Shown here piece by piece: positions 1 to 7,500 of a stretch of 11,836 bases of DNA. Origin of the DNA: Clostridiales bacterium (GTDB taxonomy: Bacteria > Bacillota > Clostridia > Lachnospirales > Lachnospiraceae); contig JAATEU010000155.1 of assembly GCA_015655565.1 (NCBI GenBank), forward strand, positions 1 through 11,836, given 5' to 3'. The translations under genes were made by a program, and so were the position numbers. The notes beneath the pieces were generated by a model. The model made no database searches and was not told the DNA's origin. It saw nothing but the letters and a program-made list of their open reading frames with translations. Every line of letters starts with the position of its first letter. Within the stretch, counting starts at the first letter, position 1.

Positions 1-82
1 CCTGCGGTACTGCCTCAAATAAAAGGTTGAAAGAAAGAGACAGCCGCAAAACATCCTTTCTTTTTATACTTCTTTCAACCTG
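1..82 (-). repeat. Dispersed structured repeat, copy A (truncated by window edge)
   Basis: Read on the minus strand, this stretch aligns with copy B (4434-4533). Both begin GTTGAAAGAA, contain TATAA and GAAAGGA, then share TTCTTTCAACCT, TTTATTTG and GGCAGTA. From TTCTTTCAACCT onward, 32 of the 35 copy A bases match copy B, with one 1-base gap. The second hairpin seen in copies B and C would start at GGCAGTACCGCAGG but runs off the left edge. It lies about 20 bp downstream of the flippase stop codon. Origin and function are not recognised; the alignment itself is read directly from the sequence. Confidence 0.7.
24..81 (-). terminator. Probable terminator of the glycan operon (hairpin I of repeat copy A)
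   Basis: Perfect 12-bp arms AGGTTGAAAGAA (24-35) and TTCTTTCAACCT (70-81) enclose a 34-nt loop. Read on the minus strand, the stem is followed by TTTATTTG, a short U-rich tract. It lies directly after the flippase stop codon, so it could end that transcript. The large loop and AT-rich stem make it weaker than a classical intrinsic terminator. Confidence 0.45.
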
Positions 83-101
83 GTCTCCTGCTCCTGTTTA
101 A

Positions 102-1343
102 TCAAGCCGTTCTTAATTTTCTTATGACACTTACCGACAACCTGATTGTAAAGATAATAAATAATAGTATACTTGATAAAAAGCAGGCAATTGCCGCACC
201 AAGCATATTATAATTTTGTACAAAAACCGGGCACAGGAAGGTGATTAATAAGGCTGTAAAAACATATCCTGCCAGGAGATAGCTCTGTTGTCTCATTGCA
301 GTTAATACATGAAATAATAAGTAAACACAAGCCCCAAAACCCCCGCCGCAAAGCAGCAGTACCAGTTCCGTCCGGTATTTCATAAGATCTACCCCATAAA
401 TAAGGGATAATACTTCGTTTCCAAGGAAATATCCTGCTCCGACAACAATTACAGTTATGAATATTATACCGGTTAATAACCGGAATATATAATTTACAAA
501 GTTTTTCATTTGGTTTCGTTCCCATTTTATTGCTATATCCGTTAATAATGGTTTAAAAACAAATTCGCTGAATAAATTAATAACAAACGCAGGCATAAAT
601 AAAATACTGTAAAAGGCTTGTATATCCTCCGTCAGATACCTGTCTATCATATATTTGGGGACATTATAAATATATAATGACAAAAAACTGCCGATGAACA
701 ATGGAAAACAGTTTAAAAATAATGTAATTATTTCCTTTTTGCTAATTGTAAATTTTACTTTTACCATCTTTTTAGCCGCAGGTAAATTTAGCAGGATGCA
801 GGCAGCAATGGATAAAATACCGACTGCAATACAGGTAATTAATAAATCTCCGGTTGCCGCTAAAATTATAATAAAAGCTGTGATGGTTATCAGGTTTCTC
901 AGGGTTAATAACTTACCGGCAACATCAATGCGGCCATTCTGCTGAAACAGCCCATGAAATACATCTTCCAGGGCATCAGCCATTTTAATTACGCAGATAC
1001 TGAACACGATTGCGGCTTTTGTAAAAGAATATCCGTTCCACCTTATGTATATCAGACTTATGATCAGCATTAATATGCAGGTAATTAATCTTGATATAAA
1101 ATAAGTGGAAAATTTTACGGAGGATTTTATATCCGTAGCCTGGTAAGCCCTCATTCCAAATCTGCCGATAGTTAACATCAATTGCGCATTTGCAAAACCC
1201 AAGGCAAAAATACCGGCACTGATATCACCGCATATCCGTGTTACAAATATTAACAACAGAAAGGAGGTACCTGCATTACACATGATTCCAACCGTATTCC
1301 AAATAAACATTCTGGCATTCCTATTTTTCTCTGTGCGGCCCAA
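102..1343 (-). CDS. Wzx-like polysaccharide flippase (MOP superfamily)
   Basis: A 413-residue, very hydrophobic protein with about 12 predicted membrane segments. The N-terminal segment (residues about 13-65: WNTVGIMCNAGTSFLLLIFVTR, then AGIFALGFANAQLMLTIGRFGMRAYQ, shown as motif regions only) is characteristic of Firmicute polysaccharide-biosynthesis flippases. Such proteins move lipid-linked sugar units across the cytoplasmic membrane. The start used is TTG at 1343, with a weak purine-rich SD; it keeps the basic KNR residues usual before the first helix. ATG at 1310, with AGGA upstream, is the alternative. The gene begins 26 bp after the glycosyltransferase-like gene stops and is probably cotranscribed with it. 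The glycan moved cannot be told from sequence. Confidence 0.8.
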   Translation of the reverse strand: MGRTEKNRNARMFIWNTVGIMCNAGTSFLLLIFVTRICGDISAGIFALGFANAQLMLTIGRFGMRAYQATDIKSSVKFSTYFISRLITCILMLIISLIYIRWNGYSFTKAAIVFSICVIKMADALEDVFHGLFQQNGRIDVAGKLLTLRNLITITAFIIILAATGDLLITCIAVGILSIAACILLNLPAAKKMVKVKFTISKKEIITLFLNCFPLFIGSFLSLYIYNVPKYMIDRYLTEDIQAFYSILFMPAFVINLFSEFVFKPLLTDIAIKWERNQMKNFVNYIFRLLTGIIFITVIVVGAGYFLGNEVLSLIYGVDLMKYRTELVLLLCGGGFGACVYLLFHVLTAMRQQSYLLAGYVFTALLITFLCPVFVQNYNMLGAAIACFLSSILLFIIFTIRLSVSVIRKLRTA

Positions 1344-1369
1344 TTTAATTATCTCTTCTCTCTAAATTT

Positions 1370-3148
1370 CTAATTCATTGCTTCCTTATTCCTGGAATAC
1401 AAATAGTACCTGCTCAAGTCTAAATCTACTTTATCATAGCCATTTATTGAAATCCATTTATTTGTAAGGATATATTCCGGATAAGCTGCCTTTATATCAT
1501 AAAATTGATGGTTAAAACTGTATAAATTAAGCCCGGAAAAGGATTCTCCCGGATGCTCCTTTATATACCCGGTAAAATCTTCTGTTTTCGAATAATAGTA
1601 ATCGGGACGTTTCAGAAAAGATTCCAGTTTTGCATCGGAAGTATTACGGTCTGAAATGACCAGTAAGGAGTTCCAGTCAAAATCTTTCCGGTTTTCAAAA
1701 TATTCATTTAAAATGAGGGCATCCTCTTTTTTATTGATTGAATCCTGTTTATCATTATACAAATAAATATAAGTATAAAGATTGCTGATAACCCCCGATA
1801 ACAAAAGACCGGCAAGGATAACGGAATAAAATAATTTAATTTTCTTTTTGTATAACAGGTACAGACAGATGGAAATACCTGTTATAATCAGCATATATAA
1901 GGTGTTTACCATCATTTCACTGTTAAAAAGATATTTAATATAATTTGCACCTACACAGTCAATCGTAGAACCTTCAGCCGGCATAATACTAATATAATTC
2001 AATAACAGAATATATGTGAATGAAAGGAAAATGATCCTCCGATTTTGTTTAACCTTCCGTATTTTATCATAAATACTGAAAAAAAGTATCAATAAAGGTA
2101 TTATTAAAAAGAACATATATATAAAATGAAACCGTGCGGTCATCTCATCCAAATTCTCCGCCGGTACAATCCTAAGGCAGATAACGGTTATGGTAGATAT
2201 TAATATTGTCCCAATTATAATAAATAAATTACGTTCTTCCTTATTTAAGTCTTTTCCTATGGATAACGGTAAAAACAGGGTAAAAAATCCAAAATACAAA
2301 GCCGACATTAGAAGGTAGGTTAAGGCCGGATAGATCAATCTGCTTAATAAGTAACTGTCCAACAGGTTTTGCAGTATGGCAATAATCGTAACCTCCGCAG
2401 AGGATTCTTTTGCTATGCCGTTCACTATGTTAAACAGGATGTCATAGGAAACCTTCAACACTAAAAACATCGTGACAAAATAAAGCAGGCTTATAAAGCA
2501 CTTTTTTCTGTTTCCTTTATCAAAAAATAAGAACTGAAGAATATAATACAAAATAACCCCTGCAAAAATATTCAGAGCCATTTGTTTGCATAAACTTACT
2601 AAAAATACATAACCGCCAAGCAGGAGAACATTTCTTATCCTGTACTGCTCTTTTAATATTAATACGATAAATATATAAAAGAACCAAATAGTCATGGGAT
2701 AAAACAGGTTTTCCTGAAGAATCTTCGTCGTATAAAACATTTCCGGCAGCATTACGCTTATGAAAGCTATGATACCGGCACGATATTTATTATTCAGAAA
2801 CCTGGAGGACATAAAATATACCGGAAATATAACAGACGACATTAATACGGAATTAATTCCAACTGCTATATAATACTGGGTTTCCGTATTACCGAAAATA
2901 TGGGAACCGGAAATTACAATTGAATATAGTATTTCTTTATAGCTTAATATATCGTTTCTAAAATTACTTCCTAAATGATAAAAAACTGACTTGCTTAAAT
3001 TCCAATGTAATAATTCGTCATAAAATACATTCATCTGTCCACATGCTATTCCTAAAACAGTTCTCAGGATAACACTTAATAAAAATGTAACGATTAAAAC
3101 TATTTTGATGTTATTACCTTTTTCAATAAATGCTTTTATTTTTAACAT
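1370..3148 (-). CDS. Multi-pass membrane protein, probable GT-C glycosyltransferase
   Basis: A 592-residue protein with roughly a dozen hydrophobic segments spread over residues 15-450. A soluble, probably extracytoplasmic tail of about 130 residues follows. After the first helix is FYDELLHW (about 42-49); an acidic pair in the first outer loop is the usual catalytic position in lipid-phosphate-sugar-dependent GT-C enzymes such as PMT and ArnT relatives. It would transfer a sugar from a polyprenyl-phosphate donor onto a surface glycan or protein; this is inference from topology and motif. The start is ATG at 3148 with a modest GGAAG about 9 nt upstream. A consensus promoter lies about 55 bp upstream. 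It is first in an operon with the flippase, which supports a role in envelope polysaccharide assembly. The exact family is uncertain. Confidence 0.6.
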   Translation of the reverse strand: MLKIKAFIEKGNNIKIVLIVTFLLSVILRTVLGIACGQMNVFYDELLHWNLSKSVFYHLGSNFRNDILSYKEILYSIVISGSHIFGNTETQYYIAVGINSVLMSSVIFPVYFMSSRFLNNKYRAGIIAFISVMLPEMFYTTKILQENLFYPMTIWFFYIFIVLILKEQYRIRNVLLLGGYVFLVSLCKQMALNIFAGVILYYILQFLFFDKGNRKKCFISLLYFVTMFLVLKVSYDILFNIVNGIAKESSAEVTIIAILQNLLDSYLLSRLIYPALTYLLMSALYFGFFTLFLPLSIGKDLNKEERNLFIIIGTILISTITVICLRIVPAENLDEMTARFHFIYMFFLIIPLLILFFSIYDKIRKVKQNRRIIFLSFTYILLLNYISIMPAEGSTIDCVGANYIKYLFNSEMMVNTLYMLIITGISICLYLLYKKKIKLFYSVILAGLLLSGVISNLYTYIYLYNDKQDSINKKEDALILNEYFENRKDFDWNSLLVISDRNTSDAKLESFLKRPDYYYSKTEDFTGYIKEHPGESFSGLNLYSFNHQFYDIKAAYPEYILTNKWISINGYDKVDLDLSRYYLYSRNKEAMN

Positions 3149-3203
3149 AAGTTTTCGCTTCCGTCATAATTTTTAATAATTCGATTTTTTTCACTTCATA
3201 AAA

Positions 3204-3233
3204 ATTATACCTACTAATTGAACAACCTGTCAA
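3204..3233 (-). promoter_or_regulatory. Consensus housekeeping promoter of the glycan operon
   Basis: On the minus strand, -35 TTGACA (3233-3228) and -10 TATAAT (3209-3204) are both perfect and are separated by 18 bp. The predicted transcription start is near 3197, giving a 5' leader of about 50 nt before the ATG at 3148. This suggests strong, possibly constitutive expression. Confidence 0.85.
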
Positions 3234-3457
3234 TAGTATATTCATTGGAATTATTATTCTTTTTTGGTTGGGTATTAGTTAAAGTGGATATTTCAGGTCC
3301 GCTGGCACTGCTTGGCTCTATCCTGCTTACCGCTTTTCTTATTTTCAGCGGATGCTCTTCTTACAGAAAAGTGCCTGATTTGTCAGACTCTGGCACTGAC
3401 CCGCTGTCACTTCAGTGACAAACTTCCTCCCCCGTGTCATGCCTCCGGTCGTGTTTT
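3234..3457. other. Hairpin-rich non-coding intergenic stretch
   Basis: No convincing gene is seen. The stretch holds a direct repeat CTGGCACTG (3302-3310 and 3390-3398) and a perfect inverted repeat TGTCACT/AGTGACA (3405-3411 and 3414-3420). It also has an inverted pair AGTGCC/GGCACT (3370-3375 and 3392-3397). Open frames here lack SD sites, and one overlaps the promoter at 3204-3233. It is probably the 3' untranslated region of the ferritin-like gene. Confidence 0.5.
3364..3397 (-). terminator. Possible terminator of the ferritin-like gene
   Basis: On the minus strand, stem AGTGCC (3397-3392) pairs with GGCACT (3375-3370), with an inner TGA/TCA pairing. The stem is followed by TTTTCTG. It lies about 60-95 nt after the ferritin-like stop codon. 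The stem is short, so the call is tentative. Confidence 0.3.
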
Positions 3458-3493
3458 TTATCTGACAGGAGGTAATTTCCTGTCAGATAAAAA
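3455..3493. repeat. Perfect 16-bp inverted repeat at the 3' end of the ferritin-like gene
   Basis: Arms TTTTTATCTGACAGGA (3455-3470) and its exact complement (3478-3493) surround a 7-nt loop. The palindrome contains the gene's last eleven codons and its stop codon. Both strands carry T before the stem and A after it, so it lacks the 3' U-tract of an intrinsic terminator. An mRNA 3'-end stabilising hairpin or an inserted palindrome fits better. Confidence 0.75.
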
Positions 3494-3949
3494 CGGCCGC
3501 AGATTAGCAAGATGCCTCTGTTCCTCCTCCAGCAAAAATACAAATAATTCTTTTATATATGAAACCGATGTTTCTTTTTTCAATAATTTGATGATATGGC
3601 TCATTAAAAAAATATGTTTATTTTCATTATCAACCGCCTTCGCAATCAATTGGCCGGCTGTTGTGATACCATAACTATTCATAGATTGTTTTAAATTTAC
3701 TAAAATATAGTCTACCTCAGCCATAATATTTTCATCTAAAATAACAGTTTTTTTTGATTCCGTCTCCTCAATCAAACGCTTAAATACCTGAGCATGTTTA
3801 TTTTCTACATCAGTAAGAATAATTGCCGTATTTTTTAAAGCATATATATTTTTAACAAAATCGCTGTGAGCAAATTTCCCATAAAAATCTTCCAAAAAAA
3901 TTTCTGCTTCCAATAGTTTATACAATATGATAATAATTGAGTTTTTCAT
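3458..3949 (-). CDS. Ferritin-like/rubrerythrin-type di-iron protein
   Basis: A 163-residue, all-helical soluble protein. Helix 1 carries E14, E16 and E20 (LLEAEIFLEDFY). Helix 2 has E49-xx-H52 (ENKH), helix 3 has E109-xx-H112 (ENKH), and helix 4 has E143-xx-H146 (EQRH). This spacing of Glu and ExxH on four helices matches the di-iron site of ferritin-like and rubrerythrin domains. There is no rubredoxin Cys4 domain, so it is a short stand-alone form. Likely roles are iron handling or peroxide defence; the exact reaction is not visible. The start is ATG at 3949 with a strong SD, GAGGAAGG, 6 nt upstream. A good promoter lies at 3989-4016. It is divergent from the protease gene and has no obvious functional partner here. 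Its last residues are encoded within a perfect hairpin. Confidence 0.65.
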   Translation of the reverse strand: MKNSIIIILYKLLEAEIFLEDFYGKFAHSDFVKNIYALKNTAIILTDVENKHAQVFKRLIEETESKKTVILDENIMAEVDYILVNLKQSMNSYGITTAGQLIAKAVDNENKHIFLMSHIIKLLKKETSVSYIKELFVFLLEEEQRHLANLRPFLSDRKLPPVR

Positions 3950-3988
3950 TTACTGCCTTCCTCGTTAACTTGATTGTATCCTTATGAC

Positions 3989-4016
3989 ATTATATATTAT
4001 TTTGGCAGATTTTCAA
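3989..4016 (-). promoter_or_regulatory. Promoter of the ferritin-like gene
   Basis: On the minus strand, -35 TTGAAA (4016-4011) and -10 TATAAT (3994-3989) are separated by 16 bp. The predicted transcript starts near 3983, about 35 nt before the ATG. It lies back to back with the protease promoter, with under 100 bp between the two -35 boxes, so a shared regulator could act on both. Confidence 0.65.
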
Positions 4017-4112
4017 TCCCCGTCTATTTCACTTTTGCTTTCAGAATTTTTTGAAATTCCTTAGAGTCATATGTTTCGTTCATGCTTTTTCGTGTCGAAT
4101 ACTTTCCATATA

Positions 4113-4141
4113 TTGTAATTCAATGAAAATTATGCTATACT
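4113..4141 (+). promoter_or_regulatory. Extended -10 promoter of the protease gene
   Basis: -35 TTGTAA (4113-4118), a 17-bp spacer, then TGC-TATACT with the -10 hexamer at 4136-4141 and an extended -10 TG. The predicted transcription start is near 4148. This gives a leader of nearly 400 nt before the signal-peptide ATG at 4541. Confidence 0.7.
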
Positions 4142-4148
4142 ATATAAG

Positions 4149-4433
4149 ATTTAAATAATTCATAAGGAGATTACAAAAGCATATTCTCTATTCCTGAAAT
4201 AGGGGGTTGTTCCTTAGAATAATTTATATTAATCCAATAATTTATTACCAAATAATATATCAGTTCCTATTATTGAGCCACTGCAAAATCTTAAGCTATC
4301 GGGCTTTCACCGAAACAGCAGGGAAGCTGCGCAGTAGTTAAAGCCAGATAACGGCAGCGGATCCGGAATAACCGTCTGACTTTTAAACGGGCAAATAACA
4401 GGGCGGTATAGATAATGAAAGAGAGGGAGTAAA
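4149..4433 (+). promoter_or_regulatory. Long structured 5' leader of the protease mRNA, candidate riboregulator
   Basis: No gene is seen, but stems are dense. TATTCT/AGAATA (4182-4187, 4216-4221) encloses CTATT/AATAG. CAATAAT pairs with ATTATTG just before GCCACTGC. ACTGC/GCAGT (4280-4284, 4331-4335) closes a junction holding AAGC/GCTT and CAGC/GCTG (4316-4319, 4326-4329). GGCTTT/AAAGCC (4302-4307, 4340-4345) and GTTA/TAAC (4337-4340, 4349-4352) compete with these. CCGT (4372-4375) can pair with either ACGG 4351-4354 or ACGG 4387-4390. Length, position and mutually exclusive pairings suggest a cis-acting RNA switch. It does not match a riboswitch class I can name with confidence. Confidence 0.4.
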
Positions 4434-4437
4434 GTTG
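4421..4437 (+). promoter_or_regulatory. Strong SD displaced from the protease start, next to a TTG codon
   Basis: GAGAGGGAG (4421-4429) is the only strong SD in the leader. The first start codon at a normal distance is TTG 4435, which opens a 62-codon frame ending at 4623. That frame is out of phase with the protease and overlaps its signal-peptide region. The ATG of the protease signal peptide is about 110 nt downstream and has no good SD of its own. The short frame may be a leader peptide or only a by-product of the repeat insertion. Confidence 0.45.
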
Positions 4438-4533
4438 AAAGAAAATATAATATATGAAAGGAATGCCACAATTAATTCTTTCAACCTATTTATTTGTGGC
4501 AGTATCGCAAGCCTGCTTGCGATATGCAATGGG
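4434..4533 (+). repeat. Dispersed structured repeat, copy B (complete)
   Basis: This is the most complete copy. Hairpin I is GTTGAAAGAA/TTCTTTCAAC (4434-4443, 4476-4485). An alternative stem, TGCCACAA/TTGTGGCA (4464-4471, 4494-4501), interleaves with it. Hairpin II is GCA-g-TATCGCAAGC, loop CT, GCTTGCGATA-TGC (4499-4527): 13 bp with one bulged G at 4502. The element then ends AATGGG. Copy A shares the first part and the GGCAGTA core. Copy C shares the core, the bulge, the GATATGC end and ATGGG. It sits between the SD and the start codon of the protease. Confidence 0.75.
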
Positions 4534-4540
4534 TATAATA

Positions 4541-7500
4541 ATGAGAAAAAAAATCACGGCAGCCATAACAGTCATAGTATTCATGGTTACATCAATTATG
4601 GCCAATCCGGTAATCTTTGCTAAGACCGCTGTTGTACAAGAGGAATTAAAAACATTTACAAAGGTTGAAAACCCGGATGAAATTAAGAAAAATACGGTCA
4701 GCGGAAATACTTTAGGTACGGATTACGGACCGGAGGATGAGGTTACGGTAATCGTAGAATTAGAGGAGATACCACTGCTGGAGCATTATGCTAAGATTGA
4801 CGCAACCCGTTATTCCGGTCAGAAATCAAGTTTTGATGAATACGCAGGAACAAATGAGGCGGAACAGATAACAAACCGTTTATTAAAGCAGCAGAAGAAA
4901 GTCACTGACAAATTACAGGCATTAAAATCCGTGGAAAGTACTGCCGATGTACTTTACAATTATACTGCAGTCATGAACGGCTTTGCGGTAAAAGTAAAAT
5001 ACAAGGCATTAGGGGAAATTAAAAAGTTGCCAACAGTAAAAACCACTTATATCGCCGGATATTATGAAAAAATAGAACCGGTCATGGATACCAGTACCAA
5101 TACTATCGGTGCGGTTTTAACCTGGGATTTAAACTATAGGGGAGAAGGTACCGTCGTGGCTGTTTTGGATACCGGGCTTGATACGGACCACACGGGATTT
5201 CAGACGGTTCCGGCTCTGCCTAAATTTACCGTTGATGATATCCAGCAGAAAATAAACGAAAGTACAGGTCTGAAATCCGATGTCACGGATGCGGGAAAAA
5301 CCTATGTAAGTGCAAAAATACCCTATGCCTATGATTATGCCGACAAGGATACAAAAGTAACCCCGTCCCGGTTATCCGTTGAATTAAATGGCAATGAGCA
5401 CGGCACCCATGTAGCAGGCACCATTGCGGCGCCGGACGGTGACAGTGACAAAATTACGGGGGTTGCACCGGAAGCTCAATTGCTTATCATGAAGGTATTC
5501 AGCGATACCATAGGAAGTACCGGTGCATATACAGAGGACATCCTTGCTGCTTTAGATGATACGGTAACACTGGGGGCCGACGTAATCAACATGAGTCTGG
5601 GTTCAGCCAGCGGATTTACAGATGAAGGAGAAGCCTCGGTTACAGATGTATATGACCGTATTGCAAAAGCAGGTATTGCTCTGGCCGTATCAGCAGGCAA
5701 TAGTCACAGCAGTTCCTACAACAACGGTTTAAACGGATATGCCTTAAGCGGCAATCCGGATACTTCCGTAGTTGGAACACCCTCCACTTATACGGCTTCC
5801 ACTTCAGTTGCCAGCACAGTGAATGCGAATTACCATACTTCTTACTTTGAAGTTGACGGGCAAAAAATTCCATACACCGAAACAGCAACCGAAAGCCAGC
5901 CCTTATTCGGTAATTTATCCGTTGTTTCCGGGAGTGCTATCGAATATGTACCGATTCCCAATGCAGGAAATGATTCCGACTATGATGAAATTGACTTAAA
6001 CGACAAAATAGCATTGGTACAGCGGGGTTCCATTACATTTAACGATAAACTGTTAAATGCATCCAACCATGGAGCTATCGGTATTATTGTTTACAATAAT
6101 CAGCCGGGAACCATTTCCATGGCAATTGAGAATTATGTAATTCCGGCTGTTTTCATTACACAGGAGGACGGAAAAAAATTATTAAGTGTTGCCGATAAGA
6201 TAGTTACCGTTACCAGTGATTCGGGAATTTTTCCGGATGATAATGCAAATCAATCTTCCGATTTCTCCTCCTGGGGTGTAACACCCGATTTAAAATTAAA
6301 GCCTGAAATATCCGCGCCGGGTGAAAATATTTATTCGACCTTACCATTCAATCAATACGGAAGTATGAGCGGAACCTCTATGGCTGCTCCCCATATTGCC
6401 GGTACTTTTGCATTAGTAAAACAATATTTAAACTCTGCGGAGAAATTTTCAACTGAATATGAAAATTCAGAATTGGCAAATGCTTTATTAATGAGCACGG
6501 CCGTTCCGGCAAAAAATTCCGGCGGAACCTATTACTCGCCACGTAAACAGGGCAGTGGAATTGTTAATGTATATAATGCAGTAAATACCGATGCGTATCT
6601 TTATGTTGTGGATGGGGAAGAAGAATATCAGAGACCTAAATTAAATCTTGGCGACGATGTACTGAAAACCGGGGAATTTAAAAAATCATTTCATATCAAA
6701 TCGGTTACCGGTTCAGCGATTACTTTTATTCCGGAAATCACCACATTAACAGAAAATGACAACGGAGGTGTAATTGGTGAAACGCCTTATGATATCAGCG
6801 GAGATACCAACGTAATTATCTCAGTTGACGGAAACTATACGGATATTATTACTTTGCAGCCCGGAGATGATGTAGAGGTTACCGTTACCATTCGTTTATC
6901 AGATCCGGTTAAAGATTATCTGGATGCAAGTTTTGATAACGGAGAATTTATTGATGGCTTTGTCATCTTGAATTCCGTAGAAACTCCTTACGATTTAACC
7001 CTTCCTTTTATGGGATTCTATGGTGACTGGACGCAGGCTCCCTTATTCGATTCAGGGTCTGCAAATAATTTACAGGGATACCAGCAAAGTATCCATGCAT
7101 TATACACCGGAGGCTATGACGGATATAGTTATTTGGGAGTAAACCCCTTTGACGGAAATGCTTATGCCCTAATCGGAGAATATAATCCGTCTATTTACCA
7201 GGATTTATATGACACTCTTCAGCCGGCGGCAGATGAAGACAAAATTGCGATTTCACCAAATTCCGACGGAGAATTTGATAGTTTTGATATAGCCCAATTC
7301 AGCTTATTAAGAAATGCCCTAAACTTAAACTGGTCTATCACGGATGCAGACGGAACTGTTATTGATTCCGGCTCCCAAACTTACGAAACAAAGTCAACCT
7401 ATAATGCCACACAAAAATTTATCAAACCTGCCTATATTGAAAATCTGGCCTGGGAAGGAAGAGACGGCAACGGCAATTTATTTGATAACAATACCGTAGT

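Noticed and set aside
3218..3418. 66-residue frame with a hydrophobic segment and a lipobox-like FSGC
   Set aside because: It starts at a TTG that lies inside the opposite-strand promoter, has no SD, and runs through several inverted repeats.
4280..4366. c-di-GMP-I (GEMM) riboswitch in the protease leader
   Set aside because: Only the 3' half shows a loose likeness (GCAAA, CGGGCTTT, AGCCAGATAACGG). The conserved GGCAAACC arm, the tetraloop helix and the GGGACGCAAAG segment are absent, so the class is not called.
4446..4539. Two perfect TATAAT hexamers (4446-4451 and 4534-4539)
   Set aside because: Neither has a -35 box at usable spacing. The first lies in the repeat and the second overlaps the region just before the ATG; both are expected by chance in AT-rich DNA.
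4435..4623. 62-residue frame with a good SD and TTG start
   Set aside because: Kept only as part of the SD finding. Its sequence is partly repeat-derived and partly an out-of-frame reading of the protease signal peptide, with no recognisable protein character.
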